A stretch of DNA of 64,000 nt, from assembly GCA_037976565.1 (NCBI GenBank), contig CP137674.1, positions 33,421,216 to 33,485,215 of the forward strand. Reading direction: 5' to 3'. The translations under genes and the position numbers were made by a program. The number at the start of each line of letters is the position of its first letter. Positions within the stretch are counted from its first letter, which is position 1. The notes beneath the pieces were generated by a model. It was not told where the DNA came from and made no database searches. It was given only the letters and a program-made list of their open reading frames with translations. Source of the DNA: Mesocentrotus franciscanus. Lineage: Eukaryota > Echinodermata > Echinoidea > Camarodonta > Strongylocentrotidae. Shown one piece after another: positions 11,962-22,943 of this stretch.

Positions 11962-12218
11962 TTGACTTTCAAGAGAGAAATTGTCTTTAGGAGAAAAAAG
12001 AGGTTATTTCTTTCTCTCTTATAGACAATTTTATGAGATGGAATGTTCAATCTGAAGGCTTTATGTGCTCTTTGAAAATAGCACACAATGGGGGCAGTGC
12101 AATTAAATTTTAAGGGATGGATTAGAGTTTTTATCACTCTTGAAAGTCAAATAGCCCCTTCATTTCATTTTAGAAATAAACTCTAATCCATCCCTTTAAA
12201 TTGCACTGCCCCTATTGT
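11962..12218. repeat. Small foldback (hairpin) sequence
   Basis: ACAATGGGGGCAGTGCAATT at 12085 leads a roughly 44-nt arm (12085-12128) that is reverse-complementary, with small gaps, to 12180-12218. Outside it, TTGACTTTCAAGAG (11962) pairs with CTCTTGAAAGTCAAA (about 12137-12150). The structure could form a nested hairpin. Confidence 0.8.
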
Positions 12219-12364
12219 ATGCTCTTTTTAAGCCCTCATATTAGGCACCAATTAAGTAGCAGCACACGCTCTTAATACTGGACACAACTTCAATGGGATG
12301 ATATGCCCACATCATTGAGTTCGAAACGCACTTCTGGTCAAGAATGGTAGAAGAATGTATCTGC

Positions 12365-12706
12365 ATAAAAAGGATAAATCCTTCACTGAATAGGGATTCT
12401 TGCTATACATTGTTACCTTTCTTCGCTCCAGTGATCTCGAGGCAGCAGACAGCAAGACGTGTGAATAATAAAAGGCCACGGGAGTGGTTGTTAGAAGCTT
12501 ATAAACTACAAAAAAAATCACGCTCTCTCCAATTTTATACAACAAAAGGTTGTCTTGGGCACCATTTCTATCTTTACGGATGGGGTGCAGGGGGAGAGCC
12601 TTTGCCGGGAGTCTTTAATAATAAAAAGGATAAATCCTTCCTTGCTATATTGTTACCTTTCTTCGCTCCAGTCAGAGTCCAGTGATCTCGAGGCAGCAGA
12701 CAGCAA
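12365..12706. repeat. Direct repeat pair, about 90 bp each
   Basis: 12365-12455 and 12621-12706 share AAAAAGGATAAATCCTTC, TTGTTACCTTTCTTCGCTCC and GATCTCGAGGCAGCAGACAG, separated by about 165 bp. The second copy is followed by a GGGGCGGAGCCCCGG palindrome. Function unknown. Confidence 0.8.
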
Positions 12707-12939
12707 TAAATTGTGTAAATAATTTGCCTTTGCCGGGAGTCTTGGGGCGGAGCCCCGGAAGTTCTTCTTTCATTTCATTCTAGAAATAACTTCTCTTTCT
12801 CTTTTAAAGACAATTTTATATAACTTCTGTTTTCGTATTGTTGTACTTTCGTCCGCAGACTTCTTAGGCACATAATATGTCAAGCCAACTCACTCGCAGT
12901 CGGAAATGTAATCTGTAGGCCTAAGTGTAAATTTAAGTT

Positions 12940-13045
12940 TCATGTTCTTCCTTTTTTTCTTTCTTTCTTTCTCTCCCTCTCTCTCTCTCTGTCTCTCTCC
13001 TTTTCCTCTATCCTCTATCTTCTTCTCTTTTACATTATTGTCTCT
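12940..13045. repeat. CT-rich microsatellite
   Basis: Pyrimidine tract TTTCTTTCTTTCTCTCCC followed by (CT)n; it produces spurious frames on both strands. Confidence 0.85.
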
Positions 13046-13875
13046 TTTCTTCTCATTTTGTGTGTGTGTGACATGCGTTACGCGTTGGTGTGACATCGCA
13101 CATAAATGCCAGTTGCAGATTCCCTGTCTAATTACATGTATTGATCTCGATTTAAGATTTCAAAAAAATTTTTTTCATTAATTCTATATCCGTTTTTTTC
13201 TAATACTTACACTAATCTCCAATTTAAAAACGTCTACTTCCTCTCAAGACAACATTATATAAAGGATTCATTAATGCAAGGCTATCTCGCGAGTCATCTC
13301 TCAATTTCAATAACTTCTTGCTTTCCTCATCTCTCAGTTTCTCTTGCTTTAATATTTCTCGTTACTTCCTTCCAACTGAGCTCCAACTTGATTTCTCCAC
13401 ATCTCCATATAATTATTCTAGTTTATGCACTATATCTATTCTTCAACTACAGGTAGATGCAAATATTACTCAAAATCCATTATATAAATCACACTCAGGA
13501 TACAGCCAATGGACTAGAATTGCTTCAATCTATATTTTACATGTATCATTAATATATGGTTTTAAAATGGCTATGGTGATGAGATGTCTAGGTAATATGT
13601 TGATGTGTTTGTTAAAATGTATTACCATGGTGCACCTTCTTGGTTAAAAAAGATATATATTTGTACGTACTGTACATGTATTAACGTAAGTTCATGCCTT
13701 TACATACCACAGTAGAAATCAAATATTTTATATTTGATGCAAAATAATATTAATATTTGAAGATTAGAAACACAAACAGATTCCATAACCATTCAAGTGT
13801 TTCAAGAAAAAGTTAAGCAAACTTTGTCCTCGATGTAAATTCACACTAGCGTATAGCACTAGCGAGCTCTCCTAT
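13046..13875. other. Anonymous sequence before right arm
   Basis: No gene or repeat recognised. A 109-codon open frame (13318-13647) has a low-complexity hydrophobic composition and no domain, and I do not treat it as coding. Confidence 0.45.
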
Positions 13876-14075
13876 CCAGTCTAGACTCTTCGCGAGCGGT
13901 TTCATTGGAATTAATCGAGAAATTCCCCTCGATAGCGTGTAAATAAAAAATACGCGGCCAGGCTTGAACGCACACGCACTGTACGTCCCGCTTATTAAAC
14001 GCACGCACGGCAGCGAACTGGTCGAGTCTTTGATTTTTATTCTCGTTTATGAGGCGGCTATCAGGCTGATAATGT

Positions 14076-14092
14076 CGGAAGGAACGGGTTAA
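14076..14092 (-). mobile_element. piggyBac-like TTAA terminus (internal)
   Basis: CGGAAGGAACGGGTTAA is the reverse complement of the 4923 terminus. It lies between two short inverted segments (about 13962-13997 and 14341-14374), in a place where the two foldback arms diverge. It could be the 3' end of an element starting at 4923 or the remnant of a separate copy. Confidence 0.5.
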
Positions 14093-17000
14093 TGTTTCTT
14101 GGTTAATTTGTTTTATAGCAGTGTAAATGTGTTAGATTCTTTTGATTTCATAGATCTGAGGACAGAACTTTGAAAGACTTTTGGTCTTTGTTTATTTTTC
14201 ATGTAACTTTATTCTTTTATTGAAATCCCTCCTACGATCCTAGTCTATTATTTTGTCTTAATTCATCTCCTTCCTCTCTCTTTTCTTCCCTCTCGATCAC
14301 TCCTATTGTTTCATTTCATATTGTTCATGTCTGCGTGGTTCAGCGGGACGTACAATGCGCGTTCGTTCAAGCCTGGCCAGTGGCTTCGACGAGCAGGAAC
14401 ATAGCGCATGCGCAGAGCATTTAGAAATCTTGCCCACCTATATACAGCTAAGTTACGTAAGAGGAACAATAGACGTGGCCGAGGGTAAAGGTCGTTGTCA
14501 TGGTTATAAACTCCAACAATAGAAGAGCGGAAATAAGGTAAGGGTAAAGATTTATTCACAATGATCCTTGTATAGTGTACAACTGTACTTGTATATCGGG
14601 TTCATATAACCCTTTTTTTTGGGGGTCTTGTTGTTTAGCAGTCGTCGTTACTTTTTTCAAAGAATGTAAACGGGATCACGTTCCGAAGTACTCCCACATA
14701 AAAAAATTGTTATTAAACAAATAACGTAGAACCAGATTTTACCCTATTTGAAATATTAATTCAAAGATATAACAATCATGCAAGATAAAGGAATGAGCAA
14801 AAGATGTGATGATGCAAAATGTCACAAACAAACAGATGATTATAAGAAATCATTGTTTCTCTCTCTTTTCCTCGCTCTGTATGTCTCTCTCTCTCTCTCT
14901 CTTTTCCTCTCTCTGTATGTCTCTCTCTCTCTCTCTTTCTCTCTCGCTCGCTTTCTCAGCGCCATTTTCCATCTGCAGCTCTGGTCCTGTTTTCCGTTCC
15001 GCTATTTGCTTTTATTCCGAAATTATTCCTTTCGATCTTGAGATAAATTATTATACCGTAACCTCGATATGGAGAAGAAAAACACGGAACGAGCGCATTA
15101 TGATATCGAAATAAGAAGAATATTACTGTACAATAATTATAACAAGTACAACTTTTGAATGTAAATCATGATAAATAGAAACTAACTGAAAGAGGAATCT
15201 AGAGCGGGTGGGGTGGGGCTGATCGGAGAGACAAATAGCGTAATAATAAATAACAATATGCCCTACTTTCTCCCTCTCTCGTTTTCTCAATGTCGTTTTC
15301 CATCTTAATATCTCGTAGTGTCTTCTGCTCCGCGATTTTTGATGAGATCGCGTTTCGACGTACTCCTAAATAAAAATAGCTGATCATAATTATAACGTAG
15401 AACTAAATTTGACACTATCTGAAATATTCATTCAAATATTTAACAACCATGTAAAAAAAAAAGGAATAATACAAATGTGATTTAGTAAAATGTCACGGAC
15501 GAAAAGATGACATGAGAAATGATTGTTTCTTTCTCTGTTTGTCTCTTTCTTTGTCTCTCACTCTTTATACTTTTTTTTTTTCTTTTCTCTCTCTTTCTCT
15601 CTCTCTCTTTTCTCTCTCTTTCTCTCTCTTTCTCTCTCTCTCTTGCTCGCTTTTTCAGCTCCATTTGCCATCTTCATCTCTGGTACTGTTTTCCGTTCCG
15701 CTATTTGCTTTTATTCTGAAAGTATTCCTTTCGATCTTGAGATAAACTATTATACCATAACCTCGATATGGAGAAGGAAAACACGGTACGAGCGCCTGAT
15801 GATATCGAAATAAGAAGAATTTTACTGTACAATAATTATAAAAATTGTTGAGTGTAAATCATGATTTAAAAAAGAAAGTAAAGAGGAATCCACAGCGGGG
15901 GCGGTGGGTGTTGATCGGAGAGACAAATAGCATAATAATAAATAACAATACGTCCAAATTTCTCTCTCTCTCTCTCTCTCGTTTTCTCAACGTCATTTTC
16001 TATCTTCATCTCTCATGGTGTTTTCTGTTCCGCGATTTTTGATGAGATCGCGTTTCGACTTACTCCTAAATAAAAATGGCTGATCATAATTATAACGTAG
16101 AACCAGATTTGACCCTATCTGAAATATTCATTCAAATCTAACAATCATGGAAAGATAAAGGAATAATAAAAATGTGACTTAGTAAAATGTCACAGACGAA
16201 AAGATGACATGAGTTGTTTCGCTCTCTGTATGTCTTTCTCTATCTCTCTTGCTCGCTTTCTCAGCGCCATTTTCTATCTTCATCTTTGGTCAGTACTGTT
16301 TTCCGTTCCGCTATTTGCTGTCATTCCAAAAGTATTCCTTTCGATCTTGAGATAAATTATTATACCATAACCTCGATATGGAGAAGGAAAACACAGAACG
16401 AGCGTCTGATGATTTCGAAATGAGAAGAATATTACTGTACAATAATTATAAAAAGTAAAACTTTTGAATGTAAGTCTGTGTTGTATCAAAATGATATGGA
16501 AAAAATGTTTATTATGCTATGATATTGACGTTACTTATATACGTCGGACATTATACTTTAGCGAAAAGATATAAACAAACAAAAAAGAAAGTAACTATAT
16601 AACAAAACAAAATCAGAGCTGGGTGGGGGAGGGGGATCGGAGATTCGGAGAGACAAATATCATAATAATAAATACAGTACAGACTACGTCCAACTTTCTA
16701 TCCCTTCCCTCTTTTTCCGTCTCTCTCTCCACTGTCCGTATGTATGTCTGTCTTTCTCTCTCTGTCTTTCTGTCAATGTCGTTTTCCATCTTCATCTTTC
16801 ATGTTGTTTTCTATTCCGACATTTGCTATAGTATGCCGGCATCATTCCTACCTTGAGATAAATTATTATAACATATCCCTGATAATGTACCTTATATTTA
16901 TTATAGGAAACGAAAATGGGGGTCGAAATGAGAAGAATACTACTGTACAAAAATTAAAGAAAGTAAAAGTTTTGATTTTGAATGTAAATCTTTGTTGCGT

Positions 17001-17861
17001 CAAATAAAATGATACGTTTATTTATGTTATTGACAGAAATAATATACATCGGACATTATACTTTAGCACAAAAGGATCATCTAGAAGAAGGTGGACAACA
17101 TTATAAGAGAAAGAATAAAACTTTCTCTTTATTTATAAAAATAAATAGCATAAATACCCTACCAAAACCGAAGAAATCTTGAAAAGGGAGACAAGAAAAA
17201 ATATGAAAAGGACACAACAAATTTTAAAAAAGATTGGATTCTAGAGCAGAAGATGATAGGGGAAACGTAATAGTTTGTAAGTATTGGCAAATTTAGACAA
17301 TTATAGTTTGTATGTATTGACAAAGTATATACAACCAAAATGACTCAGAAATATTTGAAAGTATTTTAGACCTATATAGAATATACGAAAAGAGTTATGA
17401 CTTAGGCCCCTACAGCTAAGTTACGTAAGATGAACAATGAACGTGGCCATGGGTAAAGTTCGTTGTCATGGTTGTAAACTCCAACAATAGAAGAACGGAA
17501 GTAAGGCATTAGGGTGCGTGCCGTCATAAGCTTCTACAGGGCGAGCGCGGATTACGCTGCTCCCAATGAGGTACTAGCAGTATCAGTATTCTGTGTATGG
17601 AAAGGTCTCAGCGAAAGTCAATATTTGTGGGACAGACATCGCGGAGCTGTATACGCTGCTGTACGAATTTCATGTGAGAGAAAACTTGACATGCCTATGA
17701 AAAGTACAATTATAATGAATAATATGAAAGTACAAAAAACAGGAGCAATGGAAAATGATATTATATACTTTGAAAATACCCTCAAATCCACTAGTTTAGA
17801 GAATTAGTGGCAGGGAAAGGCAATTTTAGGCTTGTAAAGACGTCATTCACCTACCTATTAT

Positions 17862-17885
17862 GGGAACCTGGTATACCAGGTTCCC
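17862..17885. repeat. Third copy of the 24-bp GGGAACCTGG palindrome
   Basis: Identical to the palindromes at 4939-4962 and 4982-5005, and at the matching position near the outer end of the right arm. Confidence 0.9.
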
Positions 17886-19222
17886 GGAAGCGACTTTGCG
17901 TTTTACACCCTGGCCTGGACCTTTTCCCAATAAATTTCAAGGAACCGACTGGGAAAAGTCTATCCATGACAAGATATTGCGCGCGCACGTAGCTCTTCTG
18001 CAATGCTCAACGTACGTCCTATATGTCCAGTGTCGCGGTACGCGGTACATGTACTTTTGTATCGAGACGTACGAGTGAGAGAAAACAACGAATAACAACA
18101 GAAGGAAATAGAGAAAACAATAAATAATTAAAGAACAGAGAGGAAACAAAGAATGTCATAAGCAGAGAGAGAAAACAAAACTAACTTGAGTTTGCACACA
18201 CAATTCGCCCATGTGTATCGCAAACATCACTACTCAAACTAGATCTACAAGTGAATCCAGATCCAGCAGTTACCATGGTTACTGCAAACCTGAATAAACA
18301 TGGAATGTTTGCGAGCCTAATTCATTGCGTCACAGCCTTCAGGGAAACATCGACATGTGAGCTGATGAAGTAAAGTGACACCTACATTAACGCGAACTGA
18401 GTCTAGCCTAGGCCCTAGGCTACGGAAAACATTGACAGTTAAAATTATTAACTGAAAAGTATTAACCATAGTCTAGATCTAGACCTAGTAGATCTAGATT
18501 CTATACGGTACGTAGATAGTAGAAGTAGTAAAGTTAGCTTTAGTAGACTTTATTGGAGAACTTGTTTAGCACAGGGCTAGATCTACTTCATATTCATAAC
18601 TCCTAAGTTAACTCATGAACTGTATTAAGTTAGTAAGTTACACCTTAAGTTAGGCCCTCCTGCAGTCTAGACTACATAACGTTAGATCTAACGTTATGTT
18701 TGTTTACATTGTTACTTATGCTTAGCTAGTCCAATTGACATTGCTGTTGTTAATGTTGACTGACAGACAGTACTGACAGTGACAGTGACAATGTGACACT
18801 GTGCAGCGACTCACTTAGTCTTACTCTTAGTTTTGCTAACTATGGATGCCTAACAGTTACAGTTAATCGTACTCATATAACTACAATTCAAAACTGGATT
18901 TACAGTATTCATACCCGCAAAGGCGTCTGCATTGCCACTCCGTCATCATCCTCGATGAATTCCATCGTGCAGCAAGCTTCTTAACTTGTTGTTCTGAACT
19001 TGAAATCCTATATCTTCTCCCGTAATCTTCAGTATTGCAGCTGCGTACGGTGTATAAATGCTGCATCGACGTACGTCTGTGCATGTACGATTCGATTTGG
19101 AACTGGCGCGCCCGATCGAGGAGCGTAGACTAGACTCATTCAAGCAGTTTCATTGCTATTTACCGGGAAAATGTCCAGGCCAGGTGTAAACGCAAAGTCG
19201 CTTCCCGGAAGGAACGGGTTAA
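17886..19222. mobile_element. TTAA-ended segment with terminal inverted repeats
   Basis: GAAGCGACTTTGCGTTTTAC, CCTGGCCTGGACC and TTTTCCCAATAAAT at 17887-17935 recur inverted at about 19150-19210, where the sequence ends CGGAAGGAACGGGTTAA at 19222. The 1.2 kb between holds AGATCTAG-rich DNA, a 26-bp perfect palindrome at 18674-18699 and a 19-bp palindrome at 18404-18422. A 65-codon minus-strand frame (19143-18946, containing YAAAILKITGEDIGFQVQ) has no recognised domain. Confidence 0.5.
18674..18699. repeat. 26-bp perfect palindrome
   Basis: The half-site ACATAACGTTAGA is followed directly by its reverse complement with no spacer. No function can be assigned. Confidence 0.9.
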
Positions 19223-20092
19223 TACGTACACTATAAGCCGATCAAAATATTTCATTATATATAGGTGACGCATAAACCCTCAAAACATATCTACTTTGAT
19301 GAGGTGTATCGTACATTATATGATCAGATATATAAACACATGTAACATGTTCATAGCTCATAATCAGCACAAACTTACACTTGATGATTGTTTATAAATC
19401 ACTCAGATTTTTAAACATTTGTTCAAGTTTGTGTTTAACTTAAACACAAAATAAACGCATATGGGTGATAATAAACACGTCATATGTGTTATTCATCATG
19501 TTTTAAGTGTTTATAAATGAGAAAACTATGTTTAGGATGTGCAATACACCCCGTTCAAGTACATGTATTTACGTTTTAAGGGTTTAATGTCTCAATTATA
19601 ATTACATGTTTTGATCGGCTCTCGAGTTTGCACGTTCTATAAGTATACAGTTGGTTGTATGTTTATAATCTTTGGGAAATTATTTTGTATTGGTTTCTAG
19701 GGTAACAAATGATCAGATGGAATTTAGAATTAAAATGTGCGTGTTTAAGTGTTCATAAAGTGTTACAGAAAAGTATTTGTGTTTAGTGGTTTCCAATGTA
19801 TTATTTTTGTCTTAATTCATCTCCTTCCTCCCTCTCGATTACTCTTATTGTTTAATTTCATTTTGTTATTTCTGAACTCTAAATATGATACCCATCTTCC
19901 TTCACTTGCATTTATGTCAACTTAAACTATAAAGTAGCAATATGATTTTGTTCTTCTTTTTTCCCTGTTTAACACTTTTGGTTATCTAATTTCGATTCTT
20001 TCGCTCAAAATCTATCACAATTACTAACATAATAATTTATGGCGCATAATATGTGAACACAAAGTAGCCATAGCGTGAAAGGCGAGTTTATT
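19223..20092. other. AT-rich anonymous sequence
   Basis: No gene recognised. GATCGGCT words flank about 19237-19620 in inverted order (AGCCGATCAAAATAT at 19237 and ATGTTTTGATCGGCT at about 19606), and ATAAACACnnnATATG / GTGTTTATAA phrases recur inside. This is probably another decayed inverted-repeat element. Confidence 0.4.
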
Positions 20093-20116
20093 AGTTTAAT
20101 AGAGAGGAAAGGTGGG

Positions 20117-20616
20117 NNNNNNNNNNNNNNNNNNNNNNNNNNNNNNNNNNNNNNNNNNNNNNNNNNNNNNNNNNNNNNNNNNNNNNNNNNNNNNNNNNNN
20201 NNNNNNNNNNNNNNNNNNNNNNNNNNNNNNNNNNNNNNNNNNNNNNNNNNNNNNNNNNNNNNNNNNNNNNNNNNNNNNNNNNNNNNNNNNNNNNNNNNNN
20301 NNNNNNNNNNNNNNNNNNNNNNNNNNNNNNNNNNNNNNNNNNNNNNNNNNNNNNNNNNNNNNNNNNNNNNNNNNNNNNNNNNNNNNNNNNNNNNNNNNNN
20401 NNNNNNNNNNNNNNNNNNNNNNNNNNNNNNNNNNNNNNNNNNNNNNNNNNNNNNNNNNNNNNNNNNNNNNNNNNNNNNNNNNNNNNNNNNNNNNNNNNNN
20501 NNNNNNNNNNNNNNNNNNNNNNNNNNNNNNNNNNNNNNNNNNNNNNNNNNNNNNNNNNNNNNNNNNNNNNNNNNNNNNNNNNNNNNNNNNNNNNNNNNNN
20601 NNNNNNNNNNNNNNNN
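20117..20616. other. Assembly gap, exactly 500 N, with matching flanks
   Basis: The left flank 20093-20116 (AGTTTAATAGAGAG, then GAAAGGTGGG) is repeated at 20617-20642 with two extra Gs. The length of exactly 500 marks a placeholder, and the repeated flanks suggest contig ends that overlap but were not merged. All open frames spanning the N run are meaningless. Confidence 0.9.
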
Positions 20617-20756
20617 AGTTTAATAGAGAGGGGAAAGGTGGGGGGGGGGTCGAGGAACAAAGGGGAAGCGTTATCCCGTGTTTTTATTGCAGTTTTGTTA
20701 CTCAATGGAGTAGTTTTGCTAATTTGTTTAAGTTTAGGTATAACAACGATCTTCTT

Positions 20757-21745
20757 TTATTTCCTCTCTACATTTTTCTCTCACTCTCTCTCGCCCTCTC
20801 TCTCCCCTCTCTCTCTATCTTCTTTTATTTCCACTCTATATCTCTCTCTATCTTCTTTTATTTCCTCTGTACATCTCTCTCTATCACCTCCTTTTATTTC
20901 CTCTCTACATCTCTCTCTCTCTCTCTCCGATCTCCTATATATATATTTATATTTCTCTCTCTTCTCCTTTTATTTTCAACCTCTCTCTCTATCTACGATC
21001 TTTAATTTACTCTCAACATCTATCTCTCCTCTCTCTCTCTACAATTCCCCCTCTTTATCTACGATCTTCTTTTATTTCCTCTCACTCTCTATCTTCTCCT
21101 TTTATTTCCGCTCATCATCTCTCTCCATCTCGCTCTCTTTCTTCTATTTCCTCTATACATATCTCTCTGTCCCTCTCGCTCGCTATCTTCTGTTATTTCC
21201 ACTCAATATCTCTCTCCTCTTCTATCTTCTGTATTTCCTCTCTACATCCCCCTCTCTATCTACGACCTTTTTGATTACCTCTCTACGTCTTACTCTATTA
21301 TCTTCTCCTTTTATTTCCCTCTACATCTCTTCCTCTCGCTACGACCTTCTTTTATTTCCTCTCTATAATATATCTCTCTCCCTCTCTCTATCTTCTTTTA
21401 TTTCCCTCTACATATCTTTCTCACTCTCTCTCTTTCTTATATTCCCTCTCTTCCTATCTTTCTCCCTCTCTCTCCTTCTGTTATTTCCTATCAATATCTC
21501 TTTATATATTTTCCTTTTATTTCCTCTCTTTACATCACCCCCCATTACATCTACGACCTTCTTTTATTACCTCTTTACGTCTCACTCTCTATCTTCACCT
21601 TTTATTTCCTCTGTTCTTCATCTGTCTCTCTCTCTACGACCTTCCTTTATGTCCTCTCTCAATATATATCTCTCACTCTCTCCGATCTTCTCCTTATAAT
21701 TCCTCTCCATATCTCTATGATCTTCTTTTATTTCCTCTCTATGTC
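20757..21745. repeat. CT-rich minisatellite, about 1 kb
   Basis: Degenerate repeats of CTATCTTCTTTTATTTCCTC, CTACATCTCTCTCTC and CTACGACCTTC at about 35-60 bp. The 353-codon and shorter frames here are low-complexity F/L/S polymers and not genes. Confidence 0.9.
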
Positions 21746-21776
21746 TACACGATGTTCTTTTATTAAAAATATTAAT

Positions 21777-22171
21777 TTAAAGGTAAAGACCAGTTTTGGA
21801 AACGCCCCTCTCTCAAAAAATGAAATGGAAGCTCTCATTACCAATCATGTGAAAGAATATGTTTTGACTAATACGTGATGATACAAATTTTGCCGGGAAA
21901 CCGCCTACTAATTGATATATTTGGTAAATTATTATATCTATTGGGACCAAATAGATATCGCGCACGTGGTCGCGTAGTCCCATATACATCTTTCTGTGTA
22001 GAGTGCTTGTAACTTTACCAAGACTGGGCCAATTTCTTATCATTTTGATGATTCCAGAACCTTGCAGTACACACCAATACTTATATGCTAGATGATCAAC
22101 CTTTTCTGATCGATTCCACAACGTTTCTTTCACAACGCAATCACATGACCAGAACTGGTCTTTATCTTTAA
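21777..22171. mobile_element. TTAA-flanked MITE (Kolobok-like)
   Basis: The ends TTAAAGGTAAAGACCAGT and, inverted, TTAAAGATAAAGACCAGT are flanked by TTAA on both sides (21777-21780, 22168-22171), giving a 395-bp element. TTAA target duplications with AGGTAAAG-type termini fit Kolobok MITEs better than the CCC start of piggyBac. A 132-codon minus-strand frame (22211-21813) spans most of the element and has no recognisable domain; it is probably fortuitous. Confidence 0.75.
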
Positions 22172-22640
22172 CTAACGAGGATCGTAAGGACGTAGAATAT
22201 CGTGCCGTCAATCACTCGCAGACGGGTCACATTGAATGACAAATAATTTCTTTACCTACCGAGGATCGTAAGTACGTCAGGCCCCCTTGAATAATTGACT
22301 TGCGTCATCAATTAAATCAGATGTAAGTCGAATAGTTGAATGACAACTAATACCTAACGAGTATCGTTAGTACGTCAGGACGTCTTGAAGAATTATTTTG
22401 GGTCGGCTCGACTAGAATAACAAGTAATTTCGTTACCCACCGATGATCGTACGGACGTCGCGCCGTCATGACTATACTTTAGTTGCGTTGTTGTCAAAGA
22501 GTTCCTTTGCAATCAATCGAAGGCGGGTCGAATTGAGTGACAAATAATTTCTTTACTCACGATCATAGTTAGTTCTTCAGACCGTCTTGAAGAATTTAAT
22601 CACGTCGCTCTGAATAACAAATAATTTTTTTGCTTTACGG
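22160..22640. repeat. Degenerate 80-120 bp minisatellite
   Basis: GAGGATCGTAAGGACG-like phrases at 22178, 22261, 22360, 22442 and about 22559 alternate with GGGTCGNATTGAATGAC and AAATAATTTCTTTAC. Spacing is about 83, 99, 82 and 117 bp. Confidence 0.8.
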
Positions 22641-22800
22641 ATGATTTAATTAAAGAAATAATAAACCCATATTTATTTTCAGAAATACAAATCGTCCATT
22701 CATGAACCCTTTTACGTTTTCAAAATGACGACACCGCTCTCTTTTTCAAAACAATAAAAGGGCCCTTGTCACAATGTACTAGATCTAGGTTAATTATTAT

Positions 22801-22875
22801 TAGGTGATACGTACGTAGTTATACGTATCACCTATTGATTTCGTCAAGATTTTTCTTTATTATTATTATTATTAT
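22801..22875 (+). mobile_element. 5' piece of Helitron/Helentron-like element III
   Basis: A 13-bp-stem hairpin (TAGGTGATACGTA at 22801-22813 with its complement at 22822-22834) is followed by TTGATTTCGTCAAGATTTTTC and (ATT)n. The subterminal word GGTGATACGTA pairs with GCGTATCACC just before the 3' hairpin of element III (28648). The element continues at 27292 after the nested copies. Confidence 0.65.
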
Positions 22876-22943
22876 TAGGTGGTCTGTCGGTATCGACAGA
22901 TCACCTATTGTTTTCGTCAGAATTTTCTTTCTTCTTTATTTAT
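22876..22943 (+). mobile_element. 5' piece of Helitron/Helentron-like element II
   Basis: A hairpin at 22876-22907 (TAGGTGGTCTGTCG, loop GTAT, one mismatch in a 14-bp stem) is followed by TTGTTTTCGTCAGAATTTTC and a T-rich microsatellite. Its partner ACAGACCACC lies at 27250 before the 3' terminus at 27291. The element resumes at 25198. Confidence 0.65.

Larger units (their letters stand above)
9121..13875. other. Spacer (loop) of the foldback
   Basis: The 4.75 kb between the inverted arms contains CT microsatellite, an inverted copy of the GGGGCA minisatellite family, a small foldback at 11962-12218, direct repeats at 12365 and 12621, and otherwise anonymous AT-rich DNA. No transposase or other convincing coding region was found in it. 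Confidence 0.6.
13876..17890 (-). repeat. Right arm of large inverted repeat (foldback)
   Basis: Reverse-complement partner of about 4978-9120. It lacks the SINE and the two MITE insertions of the left arm and so preserves their empty sites. Instead it has amplified an internal module of roughly 610-700 bp. Landmarks are CCTTTCGATCTTGAGATAAA at about 15028, 15728 and 16338, each preceded by a CT tract and TTTTCCGTTCCGCTATTTGC, and followed by AACCTCGATATGGAGAAG. Confidence 0.85.

Noticed and set aside
18946..19143. piggyBac transposase fragment within the TTAA-ended segment
   Set aside because: The 65-codon frame shows no DDD-type motifs or other recognised transposase features.
20075..21699. 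Long open frames of 182-353 codons
   Set aside because: They run through N or through CT-rich minisatellite and encode X or F/L/S/P polymers.
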